The notes under the pieces: generated by a model | Told to the model about the DNA's origin: nothing | The model's input: the letters and a program-made list of their open reading frames with translations, nothing else | Databases searched by the model: none | Position numbers and translations under genes: made by a program | Part shown: piece after piece, positions 23,301-35,200 of the stretch | Layout: each line of letters starts with the position of its first letter | How positions within the stretch are numbered: the first letter of the stretch is position 1 | NCBI GenBank assembly: GCA_022829145.1 | Contig: CM040742.1 | Location: forward strand, 13,372,131 to 13,436,130 | Direction: 5' to 3' | Source: Albula goreensis | Taxonomy: Eukaryota > Chordata > Actinopteri > Albuliformes > Albulidae | DNA: 64,000 nucleotides

Positions 23301-24309
23301 TACACGCATGTAACCAAAGAGCACATCACCACTTCAGGCGAAAAAAAAAAAAGGCCACCTAAGGAAACAAGCAAGCTTCATGTGGTTCTGGTTGGTCCCC
23401 ATCATGTCAATGTATTTCTAGCACAAGTTCACACCTCTCCTGAGCTCAGAAAAAATGAAATAAAAAAGTACCCATAGCAAACAAAGAAAGACGCTAATCT
23501 TGTAAATAACTGACATCTCCATTCACGCCACTGACAGCTTGTTATGAGATGTGAAGTGTTCTCCTGTCCTGGGCTGCATCTCCCCACAGAGTGTTTCGAC
23601 ATACGCCTGAGCAATGGCGGGTAAGTGTGTCACGTGACCTTAATGTCTCTACTTTCTTTCGCCATTCAAAAGCCAGATAGCTGTAGCCCGTTTTGTGCTT
23701 TATCTTATTCAGACACCATTTTGAGAAAGGCTAGCTGATGCAAGTCTTGAGTCATTGAGAGGACTATGATAAAGTATCTGGTACATCCAAATCCATCAGT
23801 AGCCTGAGGAGATGGACTTAATTTATTAGATTTGAGCCCCGAGCTATCCTCTCCCTGCGCTGTGCAAATCCTGGAGTAACTGAAGGTACATGACTGCTCG
23901 CAGTGTTAATTAACAAATGGTCAGAAACCCTTCTGCAAGCCCGGGCGTGTGTGAGTGCTCAACCCTCACCAGAGACAGAGAGAGAATGGTCAAATGTCAA
24001 TCTAGAAGGACCCCGCCCCAGGATCTTTGCCAAATAATCCTCTTCAGTGCTTGTGTTTGTTTTGCTTGTTTGCCTTCCATTGGCTGTCAAACACGGTGCT
24101 CAGCCCGCCGTAATCTCTCCCCGTTTAGTCAGAGCAGAGAGAGAGCATGCGACTCGCTCCAACCTAATTAGTCTCCAATGGTGATGGCCCCTCCCCGCCA
24201 GCCCCCCCAACCCCCCTTTCATCTCAGTGAAGAGCGGCTACTTACTGTCAGTGGTGTCGGAGTCATTGCTGCTGGTGGAGTACTTCCTTCTCTTGTTCTC
24301 GCTCTCCAT
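12770..24309 (-). CDS. jade2: jade2, N-terminal part (three coding exons; gene continues off the left edge)
   Basis: JADE2 (PHF15) is a nuclear scaffold that pairs the HBO1/KAT7 acetyltransferase with ING4/5 and MEAF6 to acetylate histone H3/H4; it has also been reported as an E3 ligase for LSD1. Coding exons on the minus strand are 24309-24246, 21505-21420 and 12927-12770. They join in phase (64+86+158 nt) to give residues 1-102 plus two bases of codon 103. The start [14 protein letters not shown]...DTTDSH resembles mammalian JADE2 and not JADE1 or JADE3. It is followed by [20 protein letters not shown] and the family hallmark [14 protein letters not shown] of the EPC/EPL1-like N-terminal domain, then IPEPVVR. 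The two PHD fingers that should follow were not found in 1-12769, so the gene is cut by the window edge. The orthology rests on recalled family sequence plus neighbours cdkn2aipnl and ube2b. Confidence 0.93.
12960..13035 (+). repeat. 31-bp tandem repeat with CCAATCAG box
   Basis: CCAATCAGGTAG starts at 12960 and 12991, with a third diverged copy (CCAATCAGTAGAG) at 13022. The unit is 31 bp and ends ATGGCNANTCTAT. It lies 33 bases upstream (minus strand) of jade2 coding exon 3, inside the intron. Confidence 0.85.
13925..14100 (+). repeat. GT-rich/GAGT microsatellite cluster
   Basis: GT blocks near 13927-13944, 13995-14008 and 14080-14095 with GAGTGAGTCAGT repeats between them (14046-14072). 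Preceded by a GA-rich segment at 13810-13880. Confidence 0.85.
17352..17381 (+). repeat. Poly(A) tract of 30
   Basis: Thirty uninterrupted A. It may mark the 3' end of an old plus-strand retroelement insertion, but no family was recognised upstream. Otherwise a mononucleotide microsatellite. Confidence 0.85.
20050..20290 (+). mobile_element. Degenerate LINE reverse-transcriptase fragment (L2/Rex1-like)
   Basis: On the plus strand [20 protein letters not shown] corresponds to the RT motif (G/E)VPQGSVLGPLLFxxYT, preceded by SYLIEN-like sequence as in SYLxxR of L2-type elements. About 25 codons further on, after a frameshift and a stop, [12 protein letters not shown] carries the catalytic Y-A-D-D motif. 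The Gly of VLGP is Cys and the frame is broken, so this is a dead copy. Element limits cannot be placed; L2 versus Rex1 is not resolved. Confidence 0.8.
21420..21505 (-). CDS. jade2: jade2 coding exon 2
   Basis: 86-nt exon encoding [20 protein letters not shown] followed by RQEQKKPSE. The acceptor is TTTTCTGTAG and the donor GAG|GTGAGT. It completes a serine codon from the previous exon and ends in phase 0. Human JADE2 has a Ser/Thr-rich linker ending in KKPSE at the same place, which supports the assignment. The linker itself is poorly conserved and slightly shorter. Confidence 0.9.
22150..23026. mobile_element. Putative non-autonomous DNA transposon with TTTCCACC terminal inverted repeats
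   Basis: The left end CTCTTTCCACCAAC (22150-22163) is inverted at the right end, where the reverse complement of 23011-23026 reads CCCCTTTTCCACCAAG. Sub-terminal sequence near both ends is rich in GTTCC/GGTTC-type repeats (GTGCTAGTTCC, CGAACCAGTCC). It contains a perfect hairpin at 22208-22250 and no transposase frame. No clear target-site duplication was seen, so superfamily is left open (hAT-like by style). Confidence 0.55.
22208..22250. repeat. Perfect 18-bp inverted repeat (hairpin)
   Basis: AAGGTTCCCAAGTTGAAC at 22208-22225 is perfectly complemented by GTTCAACTTGGGAACCTT at 22233-22250 across a 7-base spacer. GTTCCCAAG is also directly duplicated at 22202 and 22211. Confidence 0.9.
24246..24309 (-). 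CDS. jade2: jade2 coding exon 1 (start codon exon)
   Basis: 64-nt exon encoding residues 1-21 ([21 protein letters not shown]) plus one base, split here as [14 protein letters not shown] then NDSDTTD. The acceptor CTTCCCTGCCAG abuts the ATG directly, so the start codon is the first triplet of the exon and the 5' UTR lies entirely in upstream exons. The donor is ACA|GTAAGT. The first base of the split serine codon is carried to the next exon. Confidence 0.92.
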
Positions 24310-26717
24310 CTGGCAGGGAAGACAGAACAGAAGAGGGAAGCGTTTGAGCGTGTGGCATTCGGTTCACTGCCCGCGGCTTGCCAGATCCTGCCCCCTTGGC
24401 TGCGACTCCATCTCAGGTCTGCCCACTCTTTTGTATAAGGAGATCAGGAGCAGGGCGTGGCAAATTCGAGGATGCCCTGCTAAAGTATTTTTTGTACTTG
24501 AACACAAATATACATTTATGCATACATCTCTCTCGTGCGCACGCACGCACACATCTGACTGTTGACCACAGAAGGGCAGAGAATAACAGCACAGAAGAGG
24601 AAAAAAAAATAGGTTATGTTCTCCCGCCTCTACGGGGCAGATTTATGTGGCCGTAAAACTGGTCCTTTCCAACTTATACAGCACTCCTCCCCCTGCCAGG
24701 CCGCTCGCTCTCCAACTTTACAATCGACATCAAGACTTACAAGACATACACCGCCGCTCTCCATTCGCTCTCCAGGATACGCTGTATAAAACACAACGCC
24801 CTGTCCCAGTATGTCCCTCGGACTGGATTCAGCTGCCCCAGGTCCTTCTGAAATCTGGCAATCACGGGCATCCAGGTTCACTGATGCTAGGGGCTCGTGG
24901 TTTGTGCCCCCATGTGATTGGTCAGCTCCCCCGCTCATAGGATCTCAAACAGACCAGCCGATCTGACCGCTTGTCTGATCAGTTGACAAACCGCAAGCCA
25001 CTTACTCCCCTCTCCGCACATCCCAGGATGAAACCCTAACCCCCGGGCTCAGACGTCACAATGGAAGGAGAGGAAGCAAACGCAAGATGCCAAGAGGGAT
25101 GGAGAGATGCAAAGGGAAATGCTTGTTCACAGTGGGTGTCGGTTTCAGCCACAAATGTTAAAAACATAGAACGATCACTCCCTTGGGTGGTGGTGGTGGG
25201 GTGGAGGGTTAGAGGTTAAGTTGTTGAGCTGGTGAAGACCCAGTGTCACACTAGTACTACCTTCACATTGTAAAAATAAATTAAGCACTCGGTGGCACAG
25301 GCCTGCCTCCTGAAACACCCAGTAGTAGCTGGCACTGTGCATCCCTGGCTGTGGCAGCCAAGTTGGACTGCATTACAGCACTGCGCAACTCAGCAAGGGC
25401 CTCCACTCCCCATCTACCTACTCTACCGTGAACAGCCACTACACGCGTGGCAACACTAACCTAAGATCAGTTCCTGGCTAACAGCTCAACAGCTGCCTTG
25501 GAATATGAACATGGTGAAACTGACCTCAGATCAGCACTCCCAGTTCTCTGCTGTCTATATTCCTACTCCATCATGAAGCATTAACACACCCACTGGGAGG
25601 CTGAGTTCAGACCAGCACTCTCAGACAACCACTCAACAGTCAGTGTAGAGTGTGGACCAGAACGCTCTTTGCCGTGGGCTGGCACGAGCACAGCTCGAGG
25701 TCTCACCACTGTTAGCCAGGAGGCAGGTGAAGACATAAAGCTTGGGGAGGATTAAGCTGCGGTAAATACTGTGACTGCACACCCTGCGGCTGCCAACAAT
25801 CAGCCCAGACAGGGGATGTAGAGGAGAGCAGGGCGTGGGGGGGGGAGGTTAGGATAACAAGTGTGTGAACGTTGACACTGGCAAAAATCACTGCCACCTC
25901 CTCTCCCCCCCACCACCCATCTCACAACCACCTCTCTCTTAAAATGCTCAATGCTACCAGTGCCACTCATGGTCCACTTACTACTCAAGACAGACCCACA
26001 GGGCAGTCGCAACCACCACATATGTAAGCTCCCATATTTGCTACCACAGTCGGCTGCACTGGAGAAAATCACCAACTTATGAGCAGATACCAGCTACCAG
26101 CATGTCTAAATGCACCAAAGCCAGCAATGTGAATCAAATAGATTTTTTAGCAAAAAAAAAAAAAGAATTTGAGCTGCATGTGTGAATTTTATATCATTTT
26201 TCATTGTTTGAAACAGGGAGTAAAACACCCAAAACCCTTTGGGGGGTTCTTCTGGGCTGCCCCAATCTAATACTCAGCACTTTTAGTGCATTACCAAGCT
26301 CAATCCCAAGGTGCTGCAACCAGCAATGAGAAAAGAGGAGGAAAGGAGAGAAAAGAGGAGGAAAGGAGAGGAAAGAGGGTGGGGGGGGGGCTGACTCCAC
26401 AGCAAGGAGGTGCTGGAGAGGCATAAACATTGCAGCCACGTGTGAAGCACTGCTGGGACAGTGCCAGCTTCCCCCACAAAAATGACTGACACCACTCTTC
26501 TTCTCTGAAAAAGGCAGAGGGAGGTCACTGCTGCTACATGAGCAGCACTGCACAGAGCTAATACAGTGTTAATGCCCTGTGCACACAACAAGACAAGCGA
26601 CAAGGAGAGAGACACAGAGCTGCAGTCCCCAAGGGAGCTGCCTCCCCCCTCCCCTCCCCACTTCTCCTGCACCCATCCAGATATTTCTGGAGGAAAAAGG
26701 CAGCGATGGGGGGGGGG

Positions 26718-26741
26718 AGAGAGAGAGAGAGAGAGAGAGAG
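26718..26741 (+). repeat. (GA)n microsatellite
   Basis: About 12 GA units preceded by a run of ten G (26708-26717). Confidence 0.9.
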
Positions 26742-28959
26742 CATTGTGCCGGTGCATTAGTGCTCTCTGGCTTTTAGGCAGGGTTTTCGTACCGCACCAC
26801 AGAGTGTCGATCTGGCCAAGAGATTCCGAATGACATCACACCCAGCAAACACGGAGAGGCTAACAAAGCACAACCGTCCACTCCTAAGTATATCAATGCA
26901 GCTGCCCGTGGAGTACAACTCAGTATGCCACAGCATTGTACTTCCTGCAGCATTTCCTCCATGTTACCTCAATTGTATTAATGACAGGGATGCACAGTGT
27001 GCACATTCATCCACTGTATGAACCCCTCTTCTAGCCAGGTTCTGCAAAGAGTTAATGGCGCAGTTAATTTCCTGCACCTGCGCTTTTTTTTTTGAGCATG
27101 TCCTCTTCAGAGCACGTGCTGCGCCGAAGTGTGAACCTGCTGCATTAACGCTTAGGCGGAGGTAACCACGGTGCTGGCGCGATCCCTCCCGATGACCTCA
27201 CCACTCAGCCACAGTCCCCAAGGAGCCATCTCAGATACAGCCGCAAAAAATGAGAAGGAAGGAAAAAGGCAAAGAGGATGGGGGAACATGGGGGGGGAAC
27301 AGAATTCCCCCATCAATCGACAGGGCTCCCGCAGCAGAGGGTATTACCATTATTTATTGATGCCACGTTTTAATTTTCTCTCCAGAGCAAACAGTTCATT
27401 AAAAAAGGGGGTTCAAATCATTCTGGAGGCTTATCCTGAAAGTGCTGACAAACAGGCCCCGGGAAGCGTCCAGAGGGGGCCCGAGAGGCTGCCAAGGCAC
27501 AGCTCGGGTGGGGGTTGGGGGTGGGGGGGCAGTAGAGGGAGAGAGGGAGGCTGCCGGAGATTAATGCTCGGCACTCACCTCCCCTGCCATCAGCAGTTCA
27601 TTAGCCCAGTGAGGGATGGAGACTGCTTGGTGCCCTCTGGCTCCAGATAGCCCAGCTAAGCACGAGGGGCCAAGGCGGGAGTGGGCAGAGGTGTGAAAAG
27701 GGCGAGAGGGGAGGCCCCAGCCTTGGGGAGAGAAAGAGTAGCGCTAGTGTCGATAAGTAAAGGAAAAAAAAAGTGCAAAGGGTAAGGTGGGACTGGTAGG
27801 ACAAGATGGGAAGGTTTGTTTGGCCCTCAAAGGACAGGAGCATCCTGCAATGCATGTACATATGTGGATTTTTGGAACAAACAACAAGGTTGAGGACAAT
27901 TTCACAACCTTTTATTTCAAAAAACAAGGTATGTACTCTGCAATATCTAAAAAACCCAGTCATCTGTACATTTCTTCATCTATTGTGATATGTCACAGTA
28001 TCTGTTCAGACCACGGCGATGTGTTTAGTTTTCATTTCCGTCAGGGAGGTCCCGGTTGCTTTTTGAGTGCGGACACTAAGAGGTGACAGAGGTTGAGAGA
28101 CTTCCTCGCTGACAGGGCAAGCACTGCTGAAGGCAGCAAGGAACACGCCTCGAGCAGCTGAACCCATTTGAGGCCCAATCAAATAAACCCTCTTTCAAGC
28201 AGTAAAGTATTCCTGAATAAAAATGACATATTTGTGGCACTGAAAAAGTTTGAATACTATAAAAAGAGGTAACATATCGAGAACCTCAATGGTTTCAGAA
28301 CAAAAAACACAAAGGGCTAGTGAGTAGCTCTACCTCTTGACAATAGGGCTCTTAGGTGAAGGTACAGCAATTCTATGGATTTTTCACAAAAAAAAAAAAA
28401 AATACACACACCGACAAAAAGAAAAATACCAAAGTACTCTTTAATTTCTAACTGATTTCCATTACAACTGAGAGTAAATTATTCTTTCCACAGGTGAAAG
28501 GAAGGGGGACTGTGGGGGTAAAAAAATCAATTTCTTCAGGATGAAACCCTGCTGGGCCATTACATTTCAATAAATTCTCCATGAGTCATCTGCCGCTTGG
28601 GTGAAAAACGTTCATCACCACCCCCACTACCCCACCACATTTCCAAGAAAAACGTCATCCAGTGCCTGCTGAACCACACAGAGCAGCTAAGTCAAGGAAG
28701 AGGGCTCAGGTTAACGAGCACCCAGGCTGCATCCAGGTCAGTGGCAAAATCCACCACACGTGTGAGCACTTGTGTTTCTGACCACCGTTTCGCATCCCCC
28801 TTCCCCTTGCATGTGAAGTGTGCAGGGTTGGTGTTGGAGCGGTGGGGGGTTGAAGACAAGTGACAGGCAGGCAGGGGGAACATGGAACATGCACACATGC
28901 AAGCTCATCCCCCTTACTGTTCCTTCACTCGACACACATCAGCGGATCACAGCAGAGCT

Positions 28960-29045
28960 GGGGAAGCAGGGGGGGGTGGAGGCTGGTTGTAGGGGGGTGG
29001 GGTTGGGTTGTAAGGGGGAAGGGGAGTGGGGGTCGGGGGGGGTAG
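28960..29045 (+). repeat. G-rich tract, G-quadruplex-prone
   Basis: At least six runs of three or more G (GGGGGGGGTGG, GGGGGGTGGGGTTGGG, GGGGGAAGGGGAGTGGGGG, GGGGGGGG) within 85 bases on the plus strand. Confidence 0.8.
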
Positions 29046-30399
29046 CTGTGTAGAGTGACAGAGTGCCGTAGGCAGCAGTTCATTCATGAATACCACTCCC
29101 CCCTGTGGAGGAACTGCTCATTGGATAGCTGCTCACCCATGTGACAGGGCTGTGCCCCTCCTCAGCCAATCGGGGGGCCCCACTCACACACATGCAAGGA
29201 TCTCTGCAGTGCTCCATTACAGAGAGCCAGGTCACTGACAAGAGAGCTGGGTGACGGTAATTCACAGCTCTGAAAATGATGATACTTGGGGCGCCTGAAC
29301 AATGCAGATTCCTATAATTCTGACTGCAACAGAGCACTGTCTTCTTTGCCCGTGAATCAATTCTATTCAACTGAAGAATTACTGCCGTTACCAAAATATT
29401 GCCTTGCCAAAGCACAGTAAACATGTTTCAATGCATTAACAACAAAAAACAACAATACTATCATTAGTACAGTGTTAAACTGCATTGGTATGCATGTGTG
29501 TGTATGTGTGTATATATATAATTTTTTTTCCATGTGTATACACATGCATGCACAAACATATGCATGCAAAACTGAATGTACACATCTCTCTGTGCCTCCT
29601 TCTCTGAATCTCCCTCTCTCAGCGCACCTCTCTAACTCTGCACATCCCTCTCTTTCCCTCTCCCTCTGCTAGACCATCAGCCTTGTTTAAGTGAGAATCG
29701 TTCATCTTTCTGAGGTTCCAACCTGCCCCTATGGCCCTGATCGTGACTCATCTCCTGTTCTGTGCCCGGAGGGAGATGGGGGCATGCTGTCACTGCTGGG
29801 AACATCTAACGAGGCCCATGATGATTCACCCCTACCACCCCCACCTTAATTGATTCAAGGCAGCAGGCTCTTTGGTTATGTATCTGCTCAGTGGATGAAA
29901 CAGAACTTAAAACTAGAGTCTCGACACTGAGAGTAACGGATTCAGCATCTTGAAAAAAAGCTTTTAAGGAATCTGTTGAAACAGGATGTATCATTTGGTA
30001 TTTGAAGATATTTTTTCTTTTTAATCTGGTTAGTCCTGCTTAAAAAGGTCCCATATTTGAATAGATGGATATATCCAGCACTTTCTGTCAAATCACTAAA
30101 ATGGAAAAGCAGTCACAGTACAGATGATTCTACAGATTATTTTATTTTCATTTCTAATTGATAAGAAGCTAAGAGTACCATTATTTTGGAACACTTTACT
30201 GGAGTTGCTTCTGCAAACTTCATCACAATCACATCAACCATACAAAGCATGCACATCGTTTAATTATGTTTGATCATACACAACTTCACAAAACAGGGTA
30301 TGGGGTATATATTACAAAAACATCTCTTTTGCAATATTATGCCTACGCCAAATACAAATGGTAGCTCAAATGGTCTCGTGGGTACGTGCGCAACAATAA

Positions 30400-32200
30400 A
30401 CGTCTATTCCCGAAAGAGGAGATATGTGCGCGAAAGACCACTTCTCGAGATGAGTAACCAGATCCCCTCGCAAGATGTACAGAAGCGCCTATCAAGATTA
30501 ACCTCTCGAGGGATCCGCTGTTACAAGTCACGTCATGCGCAGCAAGAACTGCGAGTCCCGCCCCCTTTTGCAATGAGCGCACAGACTTTCTGAAGGTAAA
30601 CAGCCACTCCCCCGAGTTCGTCCTGCTAACCACGCAGCTAAAAGAGACTGTAGCGCCTCAAAGCTTTCGTATGTTCCTCAACGAAATGTGCGCGCTTAAC
30701 CGTACTAAATGATATAAACTGAGCGCAACTTCACATACGCTCATGTATCGTATTGCACAGCAAGACTATCTAATCGAAAAAACATAACGTTACACACCCA
30801 CCCTCAGCGAGCAATACCACCAAATGTCTCTTTCCAGCCAGCTTCATCCCCCTCCCACCCCGAAAAGGAGCACACTTCGGATGAATTCAGTTTCATTCAT
30901 TTGACATCCTTATTACACTCTGATTTCATGCTTAATTGGCTATTTAATAAGGTGGTAGTATAACGCAAAGAGCAAAGTACAGCCACCAAGCTAGCAAGCT
31001 AGCGACTCTGGCACAAGTTTGCAGTAACTTAGCTAGCAAGCTAACTCACTTCCTGTCAGCAGTACCTACTGAACATTATCGCTAGCTAGCTAATACGTTG
31101 CCAAGACGTTCAACTATGATCCCGAAGACCCTTACAATGTCTTGATGCTTTCCCATGAATGCATTCGTGTTTACCACAATTGCATGAACCAGGTTCGATT
31201 TCTTCAAAAACGTATGTCCATCTCGACAACGTTTTTTTCTATTTATGAAAAAGTTGGTATGAAGTGTCATTGCATTCAGTATTATCTACCAAAAACATCT
31301 GACCTACATGCGCCAGCTAGCCTCAAATCTCACGATTCGTTCCTGAAGTCTACTCTCTCCAGTTGGAGGGGAAAAGATTAACGGGAGCAAACCTACCTTT
31401 TTACCTTGCTTGCAGGCTGCTTTGGGAGGTAAAGTGTCCTCGATTCTGGAGGATGAGCGATGCTATGAAATTAGGAGATCATTGGTGACCACTGACATTT
31501 ACAGAGATAATTCTAATACAGGTAGCTACCGAGCTATAGCTAAATTAGCATTCCACGTTGGTAGCAAGTGGCACTGTTAGCTAGCCAGCTAACGTTAGAT
31601 GCTGTCCCCAAGTCGAAATAAAAAGTAGCAAGAAGCTAACTATTATCAAGCTATTACATATTAGCTAAATCCCAACCAAGAGCGCAACATATTATGCAAC
31701 AAAACTGCGATGGCCGCCTACGCAGTTCTTAATTGTATGAACTTAATCTTTTTTAGACTTTGTAGCGATACCATCCGAAAACCAAATTATCTAGATTGCT
31801 ACCTTGCTCACACAGCTAGCTAACTATGATATTAAGCTAGCTAGCTAACAAGCTAGTTAGCTAAATTTGCTAAACCATGTCGCATTTTCGGTGATTCCAG
31901 GTCCAGGGTGGTATCCGTCAGTTTATGGTTAATAACCAGATTGTCTTTTCTCTTCAATTCCCTTAAAAACCGAAAGGTTGAATTTGCAGTTTACGAGTCA
32001 GCTAAGGTCTGCTAGCTATCCAACGTTAGTTTCGCAATGCTATGCCATAAAAACATTTCTATCCTCTCGTGGTTGCTCGCTCGCTCCCTCTCTCGCCTGC
32101 TCGTGCTCCCCTCCTGTCTGATTGCACAGGCGTATACTGGGTCTTGCAACCTTACAAAAATAAGCTCACACTTAAAAATCTTTTGGCGCCATATTAATGA
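30400..32200 (-). promoter_or_regulatory. jade2: Probable jade2 promoter / 5' untranslated exon zone
   Basis: This stretch is visibly richer in CpG than its surroundings, mainly at 30380-30660 and 31900-32150. The latter has runs of CTCGCTCGCTCC type and a CAATC motif at 32130. On the minus strand a potential donor AAG|GTAAAA / AAAAG|GTAGGT occurs at about 31395-31405 downstream of purine-rich exon-like sequence, which could be the end of a noncoding 5' exon. At 30530-30565 there are a CACGTCATG element and a GC box (CCCGCCCCC). Exact transcription start and UTR exon limits cannot be read from the sequence. Confidence 0.45.
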
Positions 32201-35200
32201 CGTACTTTAAATTTGCCATTTCCAAATGGCGTCTCACACAAAACTATAGATGCACTCTTCGCACAACAAAGCCAAAAAGAACGACAGCTGTTTTTCCTTC
32301 ACCTGTCAAGTTTCTTAGGAAAGTGATAGCTACCATTAAGATAACGTCAGCGGCGTTTTGAGTCAGAAGATAGGGCGGTTCGTGGCATTACCGTCCATTT
32401 TATTGGTATCACAGAGAGCAAGCGTGCAAAAAATACAACTTACGGATATTATTATATTTAATTTACCAAACATAACTTTTCTTTGCGATGAAAATGCTTA
32501 GTAATTTACAGAGTTAATATTGAAACGAAAATTACTTCTATAACTCTGGTTTTGCAGGATGGAAAAGTATAGTTCATTTAGTTGAGAAGTTTTGCATGCA
32601 AATATATGTATACTTTGTCAAATTGCATGCTAGTGAGCTTGCAAATGTATTTTACGTTTGTCAGCATTTTGAAAAGCGCACGATCAGGTCACGTGTACTC
32701 GCTATACCACTTGCACTTGGGTACACTTGATTTGAGACACCTGACATCCAGGAATATTGTTTAACTTCCTTGTAGAGTGTAACGCTCTGATTTATTTGCC
32801 GCACAAAGTATTTACAGTGAAAAACAAATAATCTAAAAATCTGTACAAGGTGATATTTTATTTGCCCCACCCCGCACCTACACACATTCCCATTCAGTTA
32901 ACTGACAGAAGGACAATTGAGATCCTTCGAAAGCCTGGTCGAGATTCCTGTGTGGATTTTGCCTCAATTTGAATTAGCAACGGCTGCCATAACAGAGTTT
33001 GAAAGCCCTGCGATGTCAAGGCCATTGTAAATCATATCCCTAAATAATGTAGTTACGCCCACAATCACGCAGTAGAAAGGACAGGGATTCGATTAGAGGA
33101 ATTCTGATTCTGTTGCTTTATGTCCTTTTATGTGGAAACAATTCAGTTCATTTGAATATTATTTATAAACTTTGATGAACCATATGACAAGTTAAATTTC
33201 TATGTGCTTAGCGTATTTTGTCATTATTCTGTAACATGTGTCCAGAATGTCTTCCTGTGTGTGTGGGTGCAATGAGACTTTTTTTCTTTATAAAGTGAGC
33301 CCTTGCACGTCGATAAATTCGACATCACAGAAAAGGAACAAGGCATTAATTACAGTAATGTTTCTGCAGAGCGGAGGCAGTCAAGCGCTCAAATGCTAAT
33401 TGCCGTCAGGTGTCATTCTACCTGTAATGTTGAATTTCTCCTTTGCAAACTGAAGTGTGGCTCTCAAGGACAACGTATCATTTGGCACACATACAGGGAT
33501 TTATTTCAAATCAAACCATTTGCCTTTTTGAGGAGAGGCAACCTGGGATCCTCACCGCAGACTGATACCATATAGACACTCAGACGTCAAATGTCACACA
33601 ATTTCTGTGACATGAAAAAGCCTGTCAGACTATTTTAAAAGTGATTCATCGTATTAAACTAGATATGGAATAGAGTTATTGCACAGAATGCTTAAATGTG
33701 TTTATTGCCACTGAGAAGCAATTTACTTACTTTTGTAATGCATCCTGATGAAAACAAATGTATTGCTATCAAAACAAGTTGTATCTCTCTCAATTTCTCT
33801 CTCAGTCTGTAGAAAGATGGTCTTATCATGGCTATTGTCTATTCCTTATACTGCTGCTGTAACAGGTAAAATGATTTATAAAGCTGGAATCGGGTGGTTA
33901 TGTGTGGTTTCCAGTGTCAGGATGTTTTAAATTCATGAGGCCCAGATTGTTCCAGAAAAGTATTGCAGATATTATGCATTTACATTTACAATGACAGTAC
34001 CTAGGACCCAATCAAATGCACTTTGTCTCTTTAAGGGGAAATGTAATTCAATTCAAATAGACCTTACATTATACATGAATCAGGCACTTGTGTTTGGATC
34101 AGTGTGTTTATGTTGCAATCCCAGTTACAAATGTAAAAACTCTGTCTGTCAATCTCTTGAGGAGATCTAGGCTGCAGGTTCAGACTGTAGTACCTCCTGG
34201 TGGTCACCACAAGAATGGATCCCCACATCGGACTGGGGCTGAATATTTCTGCGGGCCTCATCGGCTCAAGCTCTTACGGAGTGCTTCCAGGTCATGATGT
34301 TTCCATGACTGACGTTCTCGACATCTGATCTGTTAACCACAACAGTCAAATAATATGTGCCAATGTGGTTTACGCTTTACTTAAAGTTTTGCTCATAGTG
34401 ACTCCAGCCTTGACTGAATATATACCCTCCATACAATGCCATTGCTGTAGTCTATAAGCACTAGGCTTCATTGTACCAGAATAAGTTGTAAGTCTTGGTA
34501 TAGGGAAAGGAGTATGGTCTGTCAAGTTCTGTCATGGAAATTTTGTATGGTGGAATTCTCTCACTCTTAATGACAAAGCTCAGCATTTCTCCCATTTTCT
34601 CAAAATGGTGTGGCTGGCAGTGTTTTAAACACACATACACACAATGCACCTGTAAATGCTTCTAACACATGATTTTACACACCATCTTGATTTTATGCTT
34701 GGGGCCTCTTTCAGATTTTATGCAGATGGAAAATATTTTGGTAATCGTTCACTTTAATTATATAGCAGTTTTTCTCCCCAGCTGCTCAATTCAAGTCCTG
34801 ACAGTTTGTCGATTTATCTCATATATTTCACATTTGTGTCACAAGCAGGCTGGAATAACAGTGCATATTTTCATTCAGCCTGCTTGTAAAAATGTTTTCC
34901 AGCTGGCTGTGCAGAAAATGGGAAATCCTGTTACCTGTTAGTGTCCTACACTCTCTTAGAGAGTTTTCTCCTGACTCAGCAGGAGAAAGTGACTCGTCAA
35001 AAAAGGAGCTGTTGCCACGTCTGTCCAGCAGCAGATAATTATATTATCAGCCTATTTTTCATTTGGGGGTTGACCAACAAAACAGATTTAGCAGCTAAAC
35101 CATTTAGCCAATAAAACCCATCAGACTACAAAGAAATTATTGTTACAGATCATGAATTGAGTCTCTCGTATGCTCTGACATCTTTTGCAGGTTGTACTCT

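Larger units (their letters stand above)
21506..24245. other. jade2 intron between coding exons 1 and 2
   Basis: Apart from the TIR element at 22150-23026, no exon or RNA gene is recognised. Several GTTCTGGTTC-like short repeats occur at 21730-22120 and may belong to the same repeat family. Confidence 0.5.
24310..30400. other. jade2 intron between the 5' UTR and the start codon exon
   Basis: No coding exon recognised. It includes short GA and AGGAAAG arrays (26320-26380), a (GA)n block (26718-26741), G-rich tracts (27497-27530, 28960-29045) and A/T runs. 27300-27480 is a non-repetitive stretch that could be conserved noncoding sequence. Confidence 0.5.

Noticed and set aside
27171..27650. 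159-codon plus-strand open frame
   Set aside because: Crosses G-rich low-complexity sequence, with no recognisable domain and no conserved block.
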